The notes under the pieces are model-generated. The model searched no databases. It was given only the letters and a program-made list of their open reading frames with translations, and was not told the DNA's origin. From the NCBI GenBank assembly GCA_011524995.1, contig WTJA01000058.1:1-35829 (forward strand): a DNA stretch of 35,829 nucleotides. The letters run 5' to 3'. Position 1 is the first letter of the stretch. Every line of letters begins with the position of its first letter. Of the stretch, positions 17,270 through 25,608 are shown piece after piece. Source of the stretch: Alphaproteobacteria bacterium. GTDB taxonomy: Bacteria > Pseudomonadota > Alphaproteobacteria > Puniceispirillales > Puniceispirillaceae. Position numbers and translations under genes: made by a program.

Positions 17270-18334
17270 CTAATCTGATGAGATGAGAGAACAGAGATGA
17301 GTTGTGAAAGCGCTGGTCGACAGGCTGCCACCTAAATCGGCGGTTCTTGTCGTGGTGTCTTGTAACATATGCCTGATGCTTGTCTCAATGCGCGTTGCGG
17401 CCGCACTCTCACCAAGATGCGATAGCAGCATCGCCAATGACAAAATCAATGAACAGGGATTTGCTATATCTTGTCCAGCGATTTGCGGCGCAGAGCCATG
17501 TTGCGCTTGTGCGGCGGCATGATGTTCCCCGGCATTTAGCGACCCAGCAAGGCCTAATGAGCCAGATAGCTCAGCGGCTAAATCAGATAGAATATCGCCA
17601 AACATATTGGTTGTCACAATCACATCAAATTGTTCCGGCGTGCGCACCAGCATTGCCGCCGCGGAATCAACCAACATCTCATCATAGCTAATTGTCGGAT
17701 AGCGGGCGGCCACCTCTCTGACAGCATCAAGGAAAAGCGTATCAGACAGCCGCATCACATTTGCCTTATGGATGGCTGTTACCTTCTTTTGGTCTCGTTG
17801 CGCGGCCCAGGCAAAGGCGCTTTCTGCGATATTGCGTGAGGCTTCGGTTGTGATGCGTCGCAGCGATAATGCCACACCTTCGATAGGCATGAATTCAGCA
17901 TTGCCTTGGAACATATTACGGTCGGCATAAAAGCCTTCTAAATTTTCACGCATCACAATGACGTCAATCGGCTTAGCAATGGGCGAAACGCATCCCGGCC
18001 AATTGCGCGCCGGGCGGATATTGGCATAGAGCGACAGCGTCTTTCGCAAAATGCCAGAAGGGTTGACCCCGCCCTCTGCCACAGGCGGATACTCATTATG
18101 CGAGACAGGGCCAAGGATGATGCCATCGGCCGCTTTGGCCGCCTCTAACACCTCATCCGGCATTGTTGTGCCTGTCTTCGCAAGGGCGGCAAACCCAATC
18201 TCTTTGTGCGAGACGTTTACAGCTCGTGATAAGTGCGGCCGGACTGCCTCTAACACAGCAAGTGTGGCCTTCATAATCTCAGGGCCAATACCATCACCCT
18301 CAAGGGCTAAGAAGTGATAAGGCGTCTCAGACAT
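17270..18334 (-). CDS. Isocitrate/isopropylmalate-family beta-decarboxylating dehydrogenase
   Basis: This 354-residue protein begins with the ALEGDGIGPEIM nucleotide motif. The catalytic Tyr is in RENLEGFYADR, the Lys in TAIHKANVMR, and metal-binding Asp residues in NMFGDILSDLAAE. The coenzyme loop reads QAQHGSAPQIAGQDIANP, a change from the common EPVHGSAPDIAG. The family oxidises and decarboxylates (2R,3S)-type hydroxy acids (isocitrate, isopropylmalate, homoisocitrate, tartrate) with NAD(P). The specificity loop RENLEGFYADRNM matches neither typical LeuB nor typical tartrate dehydrogenase. Housekeeping Icd is unlikely, because the gene sits in a transport operon between the Tct fusion and the prpF-like gene. 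Substrate unknown, probably a tricarboxylate derivative. Confidence 0.85.
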   Translation of the reverse strand: MSETPYHFLALEGDGIGPEIMKATLAVLEAVRPHLSRAVNVSHKEIGFAALAKTGTTMPDEVLEAAKAADGIILGPVSHNEYPPVAEGGVNPSGILRKTLSLYANIRPARNWPGCVSPIAKPIDVIVMRENLEGFYADRNMFQGNAEFMPIEGVALSLRRITTEASRNIAESAFAWAAQRDQKKVTAIHKANVMRLSDTLFLDAVREVAARYPTISYDEMLVDSAAAMLVRTPEQFDVIVTTNMFGDILSDLAAELSGSLGLAGSLNAGEHHAAAQAQHGSAPQIAGQDIANPCSLILSLAMLLSHLGESAAATRIETSIRHMLQDTTTRTADLGGSLSTSAFTTHLCSLISSD

Positions 18335-18348
18335 TCCTCACATCCTCA

Positions 18349-20376
18349 TCAGCCAAGTGGCCAAGGCAAAGTCACATAAGACTGCAATAGGCCTGGTGGG
18401 AAATCACGATTAAGCAAGGAGGCCATAAAGCACATAAAGCCAATGCCTGCCGCTGAATAGAGCGTTGTTTGCACCCATGATAAGCCTGCACGCAAGCGGA
18501 AGAAGCTGAATAAGAACAGCGCCAAGGCTAAGATAAAGCCAAGTAGTGAGGTCAGAATCAACAAGCCTGCAAACCACCGCAAGGTGACCCAGAGCCCATA
18601 TCTATTCTCTTCAGACAGATTGGTCTCTCTATCGGCAAAGAGGATATCTGTTTCTGGCTTTAGGCGCATCTGCACCAGCAAAATGACGCCACAAAGCACG
18701 GTGATAGAGGCAATCACCAGAGGGAAGATCGCATCAACAAAGGCGTAGCTTGGAATGAGCCAGGCATCGATAAGGGCATAGAGCGCAAACCCTGTCACCG
18801 CCAATAAAAAGATGAGCGGCGCTCTTTTACCACCAGACGGTACTTCGCCTTCAGCAAGGATATTTTTGGCTTGGCGGAGGCCAACAATGACCGACAAAAC
18901 GGTAATCACAATCAAAGTTAAAACAATGGGGCTAGCGATATAATCAAAGCCCGCTTCTAGTGATTGGCGAAAGCGAATGCCCGCAATTTGATTGGCATTA
19001 TTGGCATAATTTTCAACAGGATTCGCCAGCACAAACCCGATGAGGAAGGCAGGGCGTGACCAGTCAAAACGGCGCATTAAAATGCCCAAAAGACCAATAG
19101 AGAATAACGCCACCAAATCCATCAAATTTTGTCCTGATTGGAAGGCGGCGAACGCTATAATCATAAAGACAAATGGCGCCACAAGCGCAAAGCGGATATT
19201 GGTAATCTTCGCAATATAGCTTGATAGCGCGATACATAAAATTGTGCCAAGCACATTCGCCAAGGCTAATAGCCACACAATCGAATAAGTATAGTTGAGG
19301 TTGTTTTTCAGCATGACCTGACCAACCTCTAATTCACCTGAGCCAAGCAAAGATAGCGCGCCGATGAAAATCGCCATTGAGCCAGAGCCAGGTATCCCAA
19401 AGAGAAGCGTCGGTACAAGCCCGCCCCCTTCTTTGGCATTATTTGAACTTTCAGGCCCAATGACACCCCGCACTTCACCCTTGCCAAAACCAGATTTGTC
19501 CTTCGTGGTCTGAACCGTATGGCCATAGGCAATCCAATCCACCACAGAGCCGCCCAGACCAGGGATGACACCAACTGTCACACCAATGAGCGAGCAGCGA
19601 ATAGACAGCCATTTATTAGTCCACCAATCCTTGATGCCTTCATACCAGCCTGACCCTAGGCTTGCCTTATCAGAAATAGCTTTATCCTGGCGAAGCAGAG
19701 CGATGATTTCTGGGATTGCAAAGATGCCAAGACCTACGATGACTAATTTCAAGCCATCAATGAGGTAGGGATAATCATAAGATGACATCCGCAATTCCCC
19801 ATTAAAGGGGCCTTCACCAATGGTTGCCACCAACATGCCGAGCCCGGCTGCCATAATGCCTTTGATGGCGATACGCCCCGCCAAAATACCAACCATGGAT
19901 AGGCCAAAGGCGGAGACCATCAATAATTCGGGTGATTGGAACATCAGCACGATAGGGCGTGCGATCAGAATAAAAAAGGTGAGGAAGAAGGCGCCGACAA
20001 TCCCGCCAAATAGCGAGGATGCAAACGCAGCGGACAATGCGCGCGCGGCCATGCCTTTTTTCGCCATGGGGAAACCGTCAAGCACCGTTGCCTGCGAGGC
20101 AGAAGAGCCGGGGATTCCCATCAGGACAGACGCAAAGGTATCAGATGTTGGGACAACAGCGACCATCCCGACCATCAAGGCAAGACCCAGGATAGGGTCA
20201 AGGCCAAACATAAAGGGCAAAACAAGCGAGAGGCCGGCAATGCCGCCTAGACCAGGGAATATGCCAATCGCTAGCCCCATGACAACGCCAAGCATGAGAT
20301 AGCCAATAACCGTTGGCTGCAGAATTAATTGCCAAGCTTGTCCCAGAGCTGGCAGAGCATCAACGAAAATGTCCAT
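18349..20376 (-). CDS. Tripartite tricarboxylate transporter, TctA-TctB fusion
   Basis: This 675-residue membrane protein is about 170 residues longer than ordinary TctA. Residues 1 to about 505 are TctA: GIFPGLGG at 38-45, GIPGSSASQ at 87-95, a second GVIPGLGGSVVDW repeat at 269-281, and SSNNAKEGGG at 310-319, with 10-12 helices. After a polar linker (506-517) the remaining part has four predicted helices (about 518-537, 545-568, 598-626, 635-655), the topology of the small subunit TctB. No separate tctB gene is seen in the operon, so the two permease subunits appear fused. With TctC it would import a carboxylate using the ion gradient. It is followed by the dehydrogenase gene after 14 bases. 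Confidence 0.88.
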   Translation of the reverse strand: MDIFVDALPALGQAWQLILQPTVIGYLMLGVVMGLAIGIFPGLGGIAGLSLVLPFMFGLDPILGLALMVGMVAVVPTSDTFASVLMGIPGSSASQATVLDGFPMAKKGMAARALSAAFASSLFGGIVGAFFLTFFILIARPIVLMFQSPELLMVSAFGLSMVGILAGRIAIKGIMAAGLGMLVATIGEGPFNGELRMSSYDYPYLIDGLKLVIVGLGIFAIPEIIALLRQDKAISDKASLGSGWYEGIKDWWTNKWLSIRCSLIGVTVGVIPGLGGSVVDWIAYGHTVQTTKDKSGFGKGEVRGVIGPESSNNAKEGGGLVPTLLFGIPGSGSMAIFIGALSLLGSGELEVGQVMLKNNLNYTYSIVWLLALANVLGTILCIALSSYIAKITNIRFALVAPFVFMIIAFAAFQSGQNLMDLVALFSIGLLGILMRRFDWSRPAFLIGFVLANPVENYANNANQIAGIRFRQSLEAGFDYIASPIVLTLIVITVLSVIVGLRQAKNILAEGEVPSGGKRAPLIFLLAVTGFALYALIDAWLIPSYAFVDAIFPLVIASITVLCGVILLVQMRLKPETDILFADRETNLSEENRYGLWVTLRWFAGLLILTSLLGFILALALFLFSFFRLRAGLSWVQTTLYSAAGIGFMCFMASLLNRDFPPGLLQSYVTLPWPLG

Positions 20377-20402
20377 AATGAATGCCCCCGCATAAATGTG
20401 TA

Positions 20403-20436
20403 AAAAATGGCTCTGCCCATCAAGACCGGCAGAGCC
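20403..20436 (-). terminator. Intrinsic terminator between tctC and the tctAB fusion
   Basis: A perfect nine-base-pair stem (20409-20417 with 20428-20436) with a ten-base loop is followed on the minus strand by a run of six T residues. It lies 18 bases past the tctC stop codon and before the tctAB start. Partial read-through would give more TctC than permease, as usual for binding proteins. Confidence 0.85.
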
Positions 20437-20453
20437 TTATTAGATGGGTATGA

Positions 20454-21542
20454 CTAGTTTAGTGATACGCCGAAATCAGCCTGTAGCCAATCTGTGACAT
20501 ATGTCTTGGCGCTGTCTGATACTGTGATTGCACCACCAAGCGCAGCTTGGGCATCGTCACCAACATACATGGGGTACTTACCAAGACGCTTTGCTGAGAT
20601 CTCTGCAAAATCTGGACGTGCAGCAATTGCGTTGAATGCCTTTACATAGGCGTCAACTACATCTTGTGGTGTGCCAGCTGGCAAGAAGGCGATCTTCTGT
20701 GATGGGAAACCAGCAATGAAGAAGGCTTTCCACGCATCCCATGCTGGGCCTGAAGTTTCACAGCCATCTGTTGCATCACAAACTTCTTTGAAAGTTGGGA
20801 TCTCTGGGAATGTTGGGTCACGCACAATATCGCCATTTGATGCTAAGGCACCCCATGTCATCATTGGGACAGCTTTGCCTTCTTCAACCAAAGGTGTGAC
20901 TGACTTCAAGAATGATGAAGATGTCTGGTAATCAATTGTGGCTTCGCCTGATTCGAACATCTTACGGCCATCACCACGACCCTTAATGCCCATCACATGC
21001 TCAACCTTCATGCCTAGCATTTTCCATGCCAAAGCCGGGATCAGGTCAAGACGTGTTGCGCCTTGGTTACCATAGATAAAAGTCTTGCCTTTCAGGTTAT
21101 TGGCTGTGCCGTCAAATAGCTTGCCATCTTCAGCATTCAAATACGCAACGCCGCCTGTGCCTGAGGCCATGACAGGGATCCAGTCCTTATATTCATAGCG
21201 AACACGTGGGTCGCCCAATAGGTATGGGAACTGTGTTGAGCCTGATGAGCCGAACATTGTAAGGCCATCTGTATGTGACTGACCTTGGAACCAGTTTGCG
21301 CCCTTTGTTGAGCCGGCACCTGGCATGAACTTCACAACCACAGTTGGGTTGCCGTCCATATGCTCAGAGATCAATGGTGCAAAGAAGTTTGCCCATTTGG
21401 CTGAACCACCAGTTTCTGAGAATGGGATTGTCCATTCAATTGTCTTACCGCTGAAATCAGCAGCTGTTGCGGGAAGTGATGCTGCGGCTGCCAAACCAGC
21501 TGCTACACCAGCGCCTAATACGAGGCGAGTAAGCTTTTTCAT
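20454..21542 (-). CDS. tctC: Tripartite tricarboxylate transporter substrate-binding protein TctC
   Basis: The 362-residue product starts at the ATG at 21542, which is preceded by a perfect AAGGAGG six bases upstream; an upstream in-frame start at 21596 lacks this. The signal peptide (MKKLTRLVLGAGVAAG..., cleavage near SLPATA-A) is followed by the Bug/TctC fold: GKTIEWTIPFSETGGS near residue 30, MPGAGSTKGANWF, and RDPTFPEIPTF. TctC proteins bind carboxylates in the periplasm and hand them to TctAB. Several residues typical of strict citrate binders cannot be judged by eye. The gene leads the operon tctC-tctAB-dehydrogenase-prpF and diverges from a tctD-like response regulator. Its codon choice looks more biased than its neighbours, in keeping with high expression. 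Confidence 0.9.
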   Translation of the reverse strand: MKKLTRLVLGAGVAAGLAAAASLPATAADFSGKTIEWTIPFSETGGSAKWANFFAPLISEHMDGNPTVVVKFMPGAGSTKGANWFQGQSHTDGLTMFGSSGSTQFPYLLGDPRVRYEYKDWIPVMASGTGGVAYLNAEDGKLFDGTANNLKGKTFIYGNQGATRLDLIPALAWKMLGMKVEHVMGIKGRGDGRKMFESGEATIDYQTSSSFLKSVTPLVEEGKAVPMMTWGALASNGDIVRDPTFPEIPTFKEVCDATDGCETSGPAWDAWKAFFIAGFPSQKIAFLPAGTPQDVVDAYVKAFNAIAARPDFAEISAKRLGKYPMYVGDDAQAALGGAITVSDSAKTYVTDWLQADFGVSLN

Positions 21543-21597
21543 TATTTCCTCCTTCAATGAAAAGCACAATATGACGAAAGCATATAAGAAGGACACA

Positions 21598-21611
21598 TGG
21601 GACCTATCCCA
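21598..21611. promoter_or_regulatory. Inverted repeat in the tctC promoter region
   Basis: TGGGA and TCCCA arms of five bases flank CCTA about 56 bases upstream of the tctC ATG. It may be an operator for a second regulator. No promoter element is strong enough here to call. Confidence 0.3.
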
Positions 21612-21650
21612 GGTGAACTTTCGCTTGTATTGTGACAGTAAATCATCAAG

Positions 21651-21669
21651 CTTACATGAAACTTACATG
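21651..21669. promoter_or_regulatory. Tandem 11-bp direct repeats, probable TctD-like regulator site
   Basis: CTTACATG occurs at 21651-21658 and again at 21662-21669, exactly 11 bases apart, in the divergent tctC/response-regulator gap. Tandem direct repeats at one-turn spacing are the usual binding pattern of OmpR-family regulators. Assignment to the neighbouring regulator is inference. Confidence 0.5.
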
Positions 21670-21704
21670 GGCAAAATAATTCAAGAACGAGGCTTGCCAG
21701 GCGG

Positions 21705-22370
21705 ATGCATATTCTCATTGTAGAAGATAACCCAACGCTACAAGAGGCGCTGCAGCTTCATTTTACCGATGATGGACATTTGGTAACAGCGCTTGAAGAT
21801 GGGGAACAAGCCTTACATTTTCTGGTTCAAGAGCCGTTTGATTGTTGTATCTTAGACGTCAATCTCCCACATATGTCAGGCTTAGAGGTGCTGCGAGCCG
21901 CGCGCCGCAAAGGGGTGACGATGCCTATCTTATTGCTAACAGCGCGTGATGAGGTGGCGGACCGTGTAGCGGGGCTTGACGCCGGCGCTGATGACTACCT
22001 CACCAAACCATTCGAGATGGCAGAATTAGATGCCCGCTTGCGTGCCCTATTGCGACGAGAGCCGCGCTTGCGCGACGATACCAGCCAGATTGGTCAGCTC
22101 ACCCTTCATCATGCTGCCCGCCACATTACCCATCGCGGTGCAATCCTCACGCTATCGGCCAAAGAAGTGGCAGTGCTTGAGATGCTCTCTGATACACGCA
22201 ATCAGCTCGTCGCAAAATCCCAGCTTATTCAGAATATTTATGGGGTAGGGGCTGAAGTGAATGAGACGACAATCGAAGTGTTGATCTCGCGCTTGCGTAA
22301 GAAACTGGCCCCCTATGATGTCCAGATTAAAACCATGCGCGGCCTTGGCTATTATTTGGAGGAGGAGTAG
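21705..22370 (+). CDS. OmpR-family response regulator (TctD-like)
   Basis: This 221-residue protein has a receiver domain (residues 1-115) with the acidic pair in HILIVEDNP, phospho-acceptor D51 in CCILDVNLP, the Thr in LLLTAR and the Lys in YLTKPF. The C-terminal winged helix (about 125-221) carries the ETTIEVLISRLRKKL recognition region and ends in MRGLGYYLEE. It is divergent from tctC and is followed directly by a TctE-type kinase gene, so it most likely activates the tct operon when the substrate is present, as TctD does in Salmonella. Tandem 11-bp repeats upstream are its probable target. Confidence 0.9.
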   Translation: MHILIVEDNPTLQEALQLHFTDDGHLVTALEDGEQALHFLVQEPFDCCILDVNLPHMSGLEVLRAARRKGVTMPILLLTARDEVADRVAGLDAGADDYLTKPFEMAELDARLRALLRREPRLRDDTSQIGQLTLHHAARHITHRGAILTLSAKEVAVLEMLSDTRNQLVAKSQLIQNIYGVGAEVNETTIEVLISRLRKKLAPYDVQIKTMRGLGYYLEEE

Positions 22371-22375
22371 CGCCA

Positions 22376-23749
22376 ATGCTCTTTGCGACCTCATTGCGTT
22401 TGCGTTTGTTGGTGCTGATTTTACTGCCTTTGATGGTGGTGGCCAGCTTAGCTATTGGCTGGCAATATCGCCAATCCAGCCAATCGGCAGAGGCCGTGTT
22501 TGATCAAAAATTATCTATTCTCGCGCTTGCGGTCTTTCGTGACTTATTGGCAACGCAGGGGGAAAATCTCTCACCTAGCACCAAGGCCCTATTTGAAGAG
22601 GCCTCTGGCGCAACCTTCTTTTATCACGTGTCTGGTCCAGATGGCGGGTTTGTAAATGGCTATTCCCCACCGCCGATTGCCCCTGATGCGACATCGCTGC
22701 CATTGGGGGAGCTTGCCTTCTTTGATGCGACGTTCCGCGGCGAGCCGGTGACAGTGGTGCGCCTGCAGGAACGCGCGCGGGTTGACCAGCTGACCGGCAC
22801 CATTATTGTGTCTGTCTGGCAAAATCAAGAAGAGCGTGCTGCCTTTGCGCGTAATCTTGCGATGCGTGGTGCTGTGGTGGTGATTGCCTTGATTCTCACC
22901 GTCTGTGCCGTGGTGTTTTTTGGTATTCGCACAGGCCTCCGGCCGCTCAGTGCCTTGGATGGCGCGATTACCTCACGTAGCTCCTCTGACTTGAGCCCGA
23001 TCATGCGGACAGTCCCGCATGAGGTGCGTCATATTGTTGATAGGCTCAATCATCTCTTTGCTGAGGTCACAGAGGCGCAGGCTGAGAAGGATAAATTTAT
23101 CTCAGACGCGGCCCATCAACTCCGGAATCCTATCGCGGCTATGACCTCGATGGCTGAGGTGGCGCAGAAGGCCAAGACGCTGCCAGATGCCAAAGCGCGG
23201 ATGACAAGCCTTGCTGCTGCGGCGCGTGATCTCTCTCATCTAACAGAACAGATGCTGTCCTATGAAAGGCTGCAGCATCATGAATTGCGGAAAGTCACGA
23301 CCCATATTGATGGTTTTTTGGCAGATGTCGCTATGCCGCTGGCCCAGCGTGCTTTGGCCCAAAATTGCCAATTTGCCTTTGAGCCGGGCGCCGGTGACTT
23401 AGCTTTGCCCATAGATGATATGATGATGGCGCAAGCGATCACTAATTTGGTTGATAATGCCCTTAAACATGGTGGGGAGGAATTGGGGCTAATTCAATTA
23501 TCTAGCCAGCTCGTCCCTGATAGCGAGCGGGCAGGGACGGCTCTGCACATCATTGTGGGCAATGATGGCGCGCCCTTATCAGTCGCTGACAGTGAGCGGT
23601 TATTTGAGCGTTTTGTGCAAGGGCATGAAGGCGAGGGGACAGGGCTCGGCCTTGCCATCGTCAGCCAAGTTGCGCGCCAGCATGAGGGACACATCACATT
23701 TGAGGACCAAGAGGGCCTGCGCTGCTTTATCCTCTCCCTGCCTATCTAA
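22376..23749 (+). CDS. Sensor histidine kinase (TctE-like)
   Basis: This 457-residue kinase has a first membrane helix at about residues 10-28, a periplasmic sensor domain of about 130 residues resembling the two-component sensor kinase N-terminal family (PF08521), and a second helix at about 165-183. It ends with HisKA and HATPase domains. The phospho-accepting His is H247 in DAAHQLRNP. The N-box is ITNLVDNALKHG and the ATP lid GEGTGLGLAIV. GGAGGAG at the end of the response regulator gene provides its ribosome binding site. Together with the preceding regulator it probably senses an extracellular tricarboxylate and controls tctC-tctAB. Confidence 0.9.
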   Translation: MLFATSLRLRLLVLILLPLMVVASLAIGWQYRQSSQSAEAVFDQKLSILALAVFRDLLATQGENLSPSTKALFEEASGATFFYHVSGPDGGFVNGYSPPPIAPDATSLPLGELAFFDATFRGEPVTVVRLQERARVDQLTGTIIVSVWQNQEERAAFARNLAMRGAVVVIALILTVCAVVFFGIRTGLRPLSALDGAITSRSSSDLSPIMRTVPHEVRHIVDRLNHLFAEVTEAQAEKDKFISDAAHQLRNPIAAMTSMAEVAQKAKTLPDAKARMTSLAAAARDLSHLTEQMLSYERLQHHELRKVTTHIDGFLADVAMPLAQRALAQNCQFAFEPGAGDLALPIDDMMMAQAITNLVDNALKHGGEELGLIQLSSQLVPDSERAGTALHIIVGNDGAPLSVADSERLFERFVQGHEGEGTGLGLAIVSQVARQHEGHITFEDQEGLRCFILSLPI

Positions 23750-23803
23750 GCCGCGTGCGAAGATGGCTTGATCAACCAAGAGGGCATTTGGTACATATGC
23801 CCC

Positions 23804-24847
23804 ATGACACACGCAACCTCCTCGCCTTACCCAAAATCAGCAGATGGCATTGACCGCCGCCTGTCTGTCGCACCGATGATGGATTGGACGGATAGGCATT
23901 GCCGTGTGTTTCATCGCCTATTGGCGCCAGATGCGTTATTATTCACCGAAATGGTCACAGCAGAGGCGATTTTGCACGCCGGCGCAGAGCGGTTTTGTCA
24001 GCATGAGGCCGCCGAGCATCCGCTGGCATTACAATTGGGCGGCTCTGATCCTGCGCGGCTGGCAGCAGCAGTCAAGGCCGTTGCACCGTTTCAGTTTGAT
24101 GAGATTAATCTCAATGTCGGCTGCCCCTCTGATAGGGTGCAATCAGGGCGCTTTGGCGCATGTTTGATGGCAGAGCCAGAGCTTGTGGCTGATTGTGTGG
24201 CTGCGATGCAAGATGCGTCATCCGTCCCTGTCACGGTCAAATGCCGTATTGGGATTGATGATATGGATGATGAGGCTGGTTTGTCTCACTTTGTTGAAAC
24301 TGTTGCTGCGCGCGACATTACTCATTTCTATATTCATGCCCGCAAAGCCTGGCTGCAGGGCCTAAGTCCGAAAGAAAATAGAGAAATCCCGCCCCTGAAT
24401 TATGACAGGGTGAAGCGCCTCGCCGCAGCCCACCCTGATTTGGCGATTTATTTAAATGGCGGTATTGTGACATGCGAAGATGCTGTTCGCTATATTGATG
24501 AATTTGATGGCGTGATGATAGGGCGAGCAGCTTACAAATCACCCCTAATCCTATCCGATATTAGCGAGGCTGCCTTTGGCAGAGCGCCCGTTAATCGGTT
24601 AAAGGTCATTGAAGCGATGGCTGATTATATTGCCGCCCAGTTAAAAGAGGGCGCCAGCTGTCATAATATTACACGTCATATGCTGGGCTTTTATAATGGG
24701 TTTGCAGGTGCACGCGCCTGGCGGCGTTGTTTAGGGGAAGAGATGCGCGGCGCTGATAATCCAGACTTGATGGTCGAAGCAGCGGCTGCTATCGAAGCCA
24801 AACAAGCCGAGAAAGACTTCGTCCTTTTAGAGAAAGATGCCTCATGA
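23804..24847 (+). CDS. dusA: tRNA-dihydrouridine synthase A
   Basis: The 347-residue product starts at the ATG at 23804; an in-frame TTG at 23768 would add 12 poorly conserved residues. It has the FMN TIM-barrel motifs SVAPMMDWTDRHCR, LNVGCPSDRVQSGRFGACLM (with the catalytic Cys in NVGCPS), VTVKCRIGID, HARKAWLQGLSPKENR and YLNGGI. The HARKAWLQGLSPKENR element marks the DusA branch over DusB and DusC. The enzyme reduces specific uridines in the tRNA D-loop with NADPH. Its stop overlaps the next gene by four bases (ATGA), so yciB is translationally coupled. Confidence 0.94.
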   Translation: MTHATSSPYPKSADGIDRRLSVAPMMDWTDRHCRVFHRLLAPDALLFTEMVTAEAILHAGAERFCQHEAAEHPLALQLGGSDPARLAAAVKAVAPFQFDEINLNVGCPSDRVQSGRFGACLMAEPELVADCVAAMQDASSVPVTVKCRIGIDDMDDEAGLSHFVETVAARDITHFYIHARKAWLQGLSPKENREIPPLNYDRVKRLAAAHPDLAIYLNGGIVTCEDAVRYIDEFDGVMIGRAAYKSPLILSDISEAAFGRAPVNRLKVIEAMADYIAAQLKEGASCHNITRHMLGFYNGFAGARAWRRCLGEEMRGADNPDLMVEAAAAIEAKQAEKDFVLLEKDAS

Positions 24848-25428
24848 GTGATATGAAACAACCTGAATCAAGCCGGCCAAGCCGTCCTCTTTTGGAATTT
24901 GGTCCGCTTTTACTGTTTTTTGTAACGAATTACGCGGCTGGCATTTATGTCGGCACGGCTGTTCTTGTTGTCGCGACGGTCATTGCGCTGGCGCTATCCT
25001 GGCATCTGGATCGCAAAATTCCTTTGGTGCCAGCTGTGGGATGTGCGGCCGTTGTCTTATTTGGGTCGCTGACGCTAATTACCGAAGATGAATTCTTCAT
25101 CAAGATTAAGCCAACGGTTATTTCGGCGATGTTTGCCATTGGTCTGGGTGTTGGCATGTTGCTCGGACGTAACCCGTTAAAAGCGCTGCTAGGTGGTCAA
25201 ATGCGGATGCATGATGCGGGCTGGCAACGCATGACCTATATTTGGATGGCGATGTTTGCGAGCACCGCCATCGCGAATGAAATTGCATGGCGGATGTTAT
25301 CAACAGATGGTTGGGTGAATTTTAAAGTCTTTGGCCTTACCGGCCTGTCTTTATGTTTTGCGATTCTAACCGTGCCAGTCCTTCAGAAATACCAAATTGA
25401 AGACACGGACGATAAAACAGACGGCTAG
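24844..25428 (+). CDS. yciB: YciB/IspZ family inner-membrane protein (septation protein A)
   Basis: This 194-residue protein has five or six membrane helices and the family signatures LLEFGPLLLFF near residue 20, LGRNPLKALLGGQM, and NEIAWRMLSTDGWVNFKVFG. YciB links envelope elongation with division and takes part in normal septation. Its exact action is not known. It overlaps dusA by four bases. It ends 186 bases before the corrinoid gene cluster, where the transcription unit probably changes. Confidence 0.9.
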   Translation: MSDMKQPESSRPSRPLLEFGPLLLFFVTNYAAGIYVGTAVLVVATVIALALSWHLDRKIPLVPAVGCAAVVLFGSLTLITEDEFFIKIKPTVISAMFAIGLGVGMLLGRNPLKALLGGQMRMHDAGWQRMTYIWMAMFASTAIANEIAWRMLSTDGWVNFKVFGLTGLSLCFAILTVPVLQKYQIEDTDDKTDG

Positions 25429-25443
25429 CTATTGTGCTAAGTC

Positions 25444-25482
25444 TTTGCCAGATCATGGAAAATCAGCTTTAATCTTGGCAAA
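25444..25482 (+). terminator. Imperfect hairpin after yciB
   Basis: TTTGCCAGAT (25444-25453) can pair with ATCTTGGCAAA (25472-25482) with a single bulge, giving a ten-pair stem just past yciB. No T-tract follows, so it may be a Rho-type pause or the first stem of the corrinoid gene leader. Confidence 0.35.
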
Positions 25483-25564
25483 TGTCGCACCCGCGCTAGA
25501 ATCAGTCGAGTGATGCTATTTGCATCTGAAGCCGAAATGATTTAGCTGAAAGTGGAGAAATATA

Positions 25565-25608
25565 GCAGGCCGTTCATGAGTTGTGCCTGTCATGTACCTG
25601 CGAAGGAG
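25565..25608 (+). promoter_or_regulatory. Candidate switching leader next to the corrinoid-protein ribosome binding site
   Basis: GCAGG (25565-25569) can pair with CCTGC (25597-25601), enclosing a CATGA/TCATG stem (25575-25579 with 25590-25594). The same 5' strand can instead pair with GCCTGT (25585-25590). The two folds exclude each other. The AAGGAG ribosome binding site (25603-25608) begins right after the outer stem. It matches no riboswitch family I can name. Confidence 0.4.

Noticed and set aside
19820-20302. 160-codon plus-strand frame within the transporter gene
   Set aside because: Antisense to the hydrophobic TctA domain, rich in Pro/Ile/Met, with no family resemblance.
21543-21596. 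Longer tctC start
   Set aside because: It would put 18 residues in front of a clean signal peptide and ignore the perfect AAGGAGG before the ATG at 21542.
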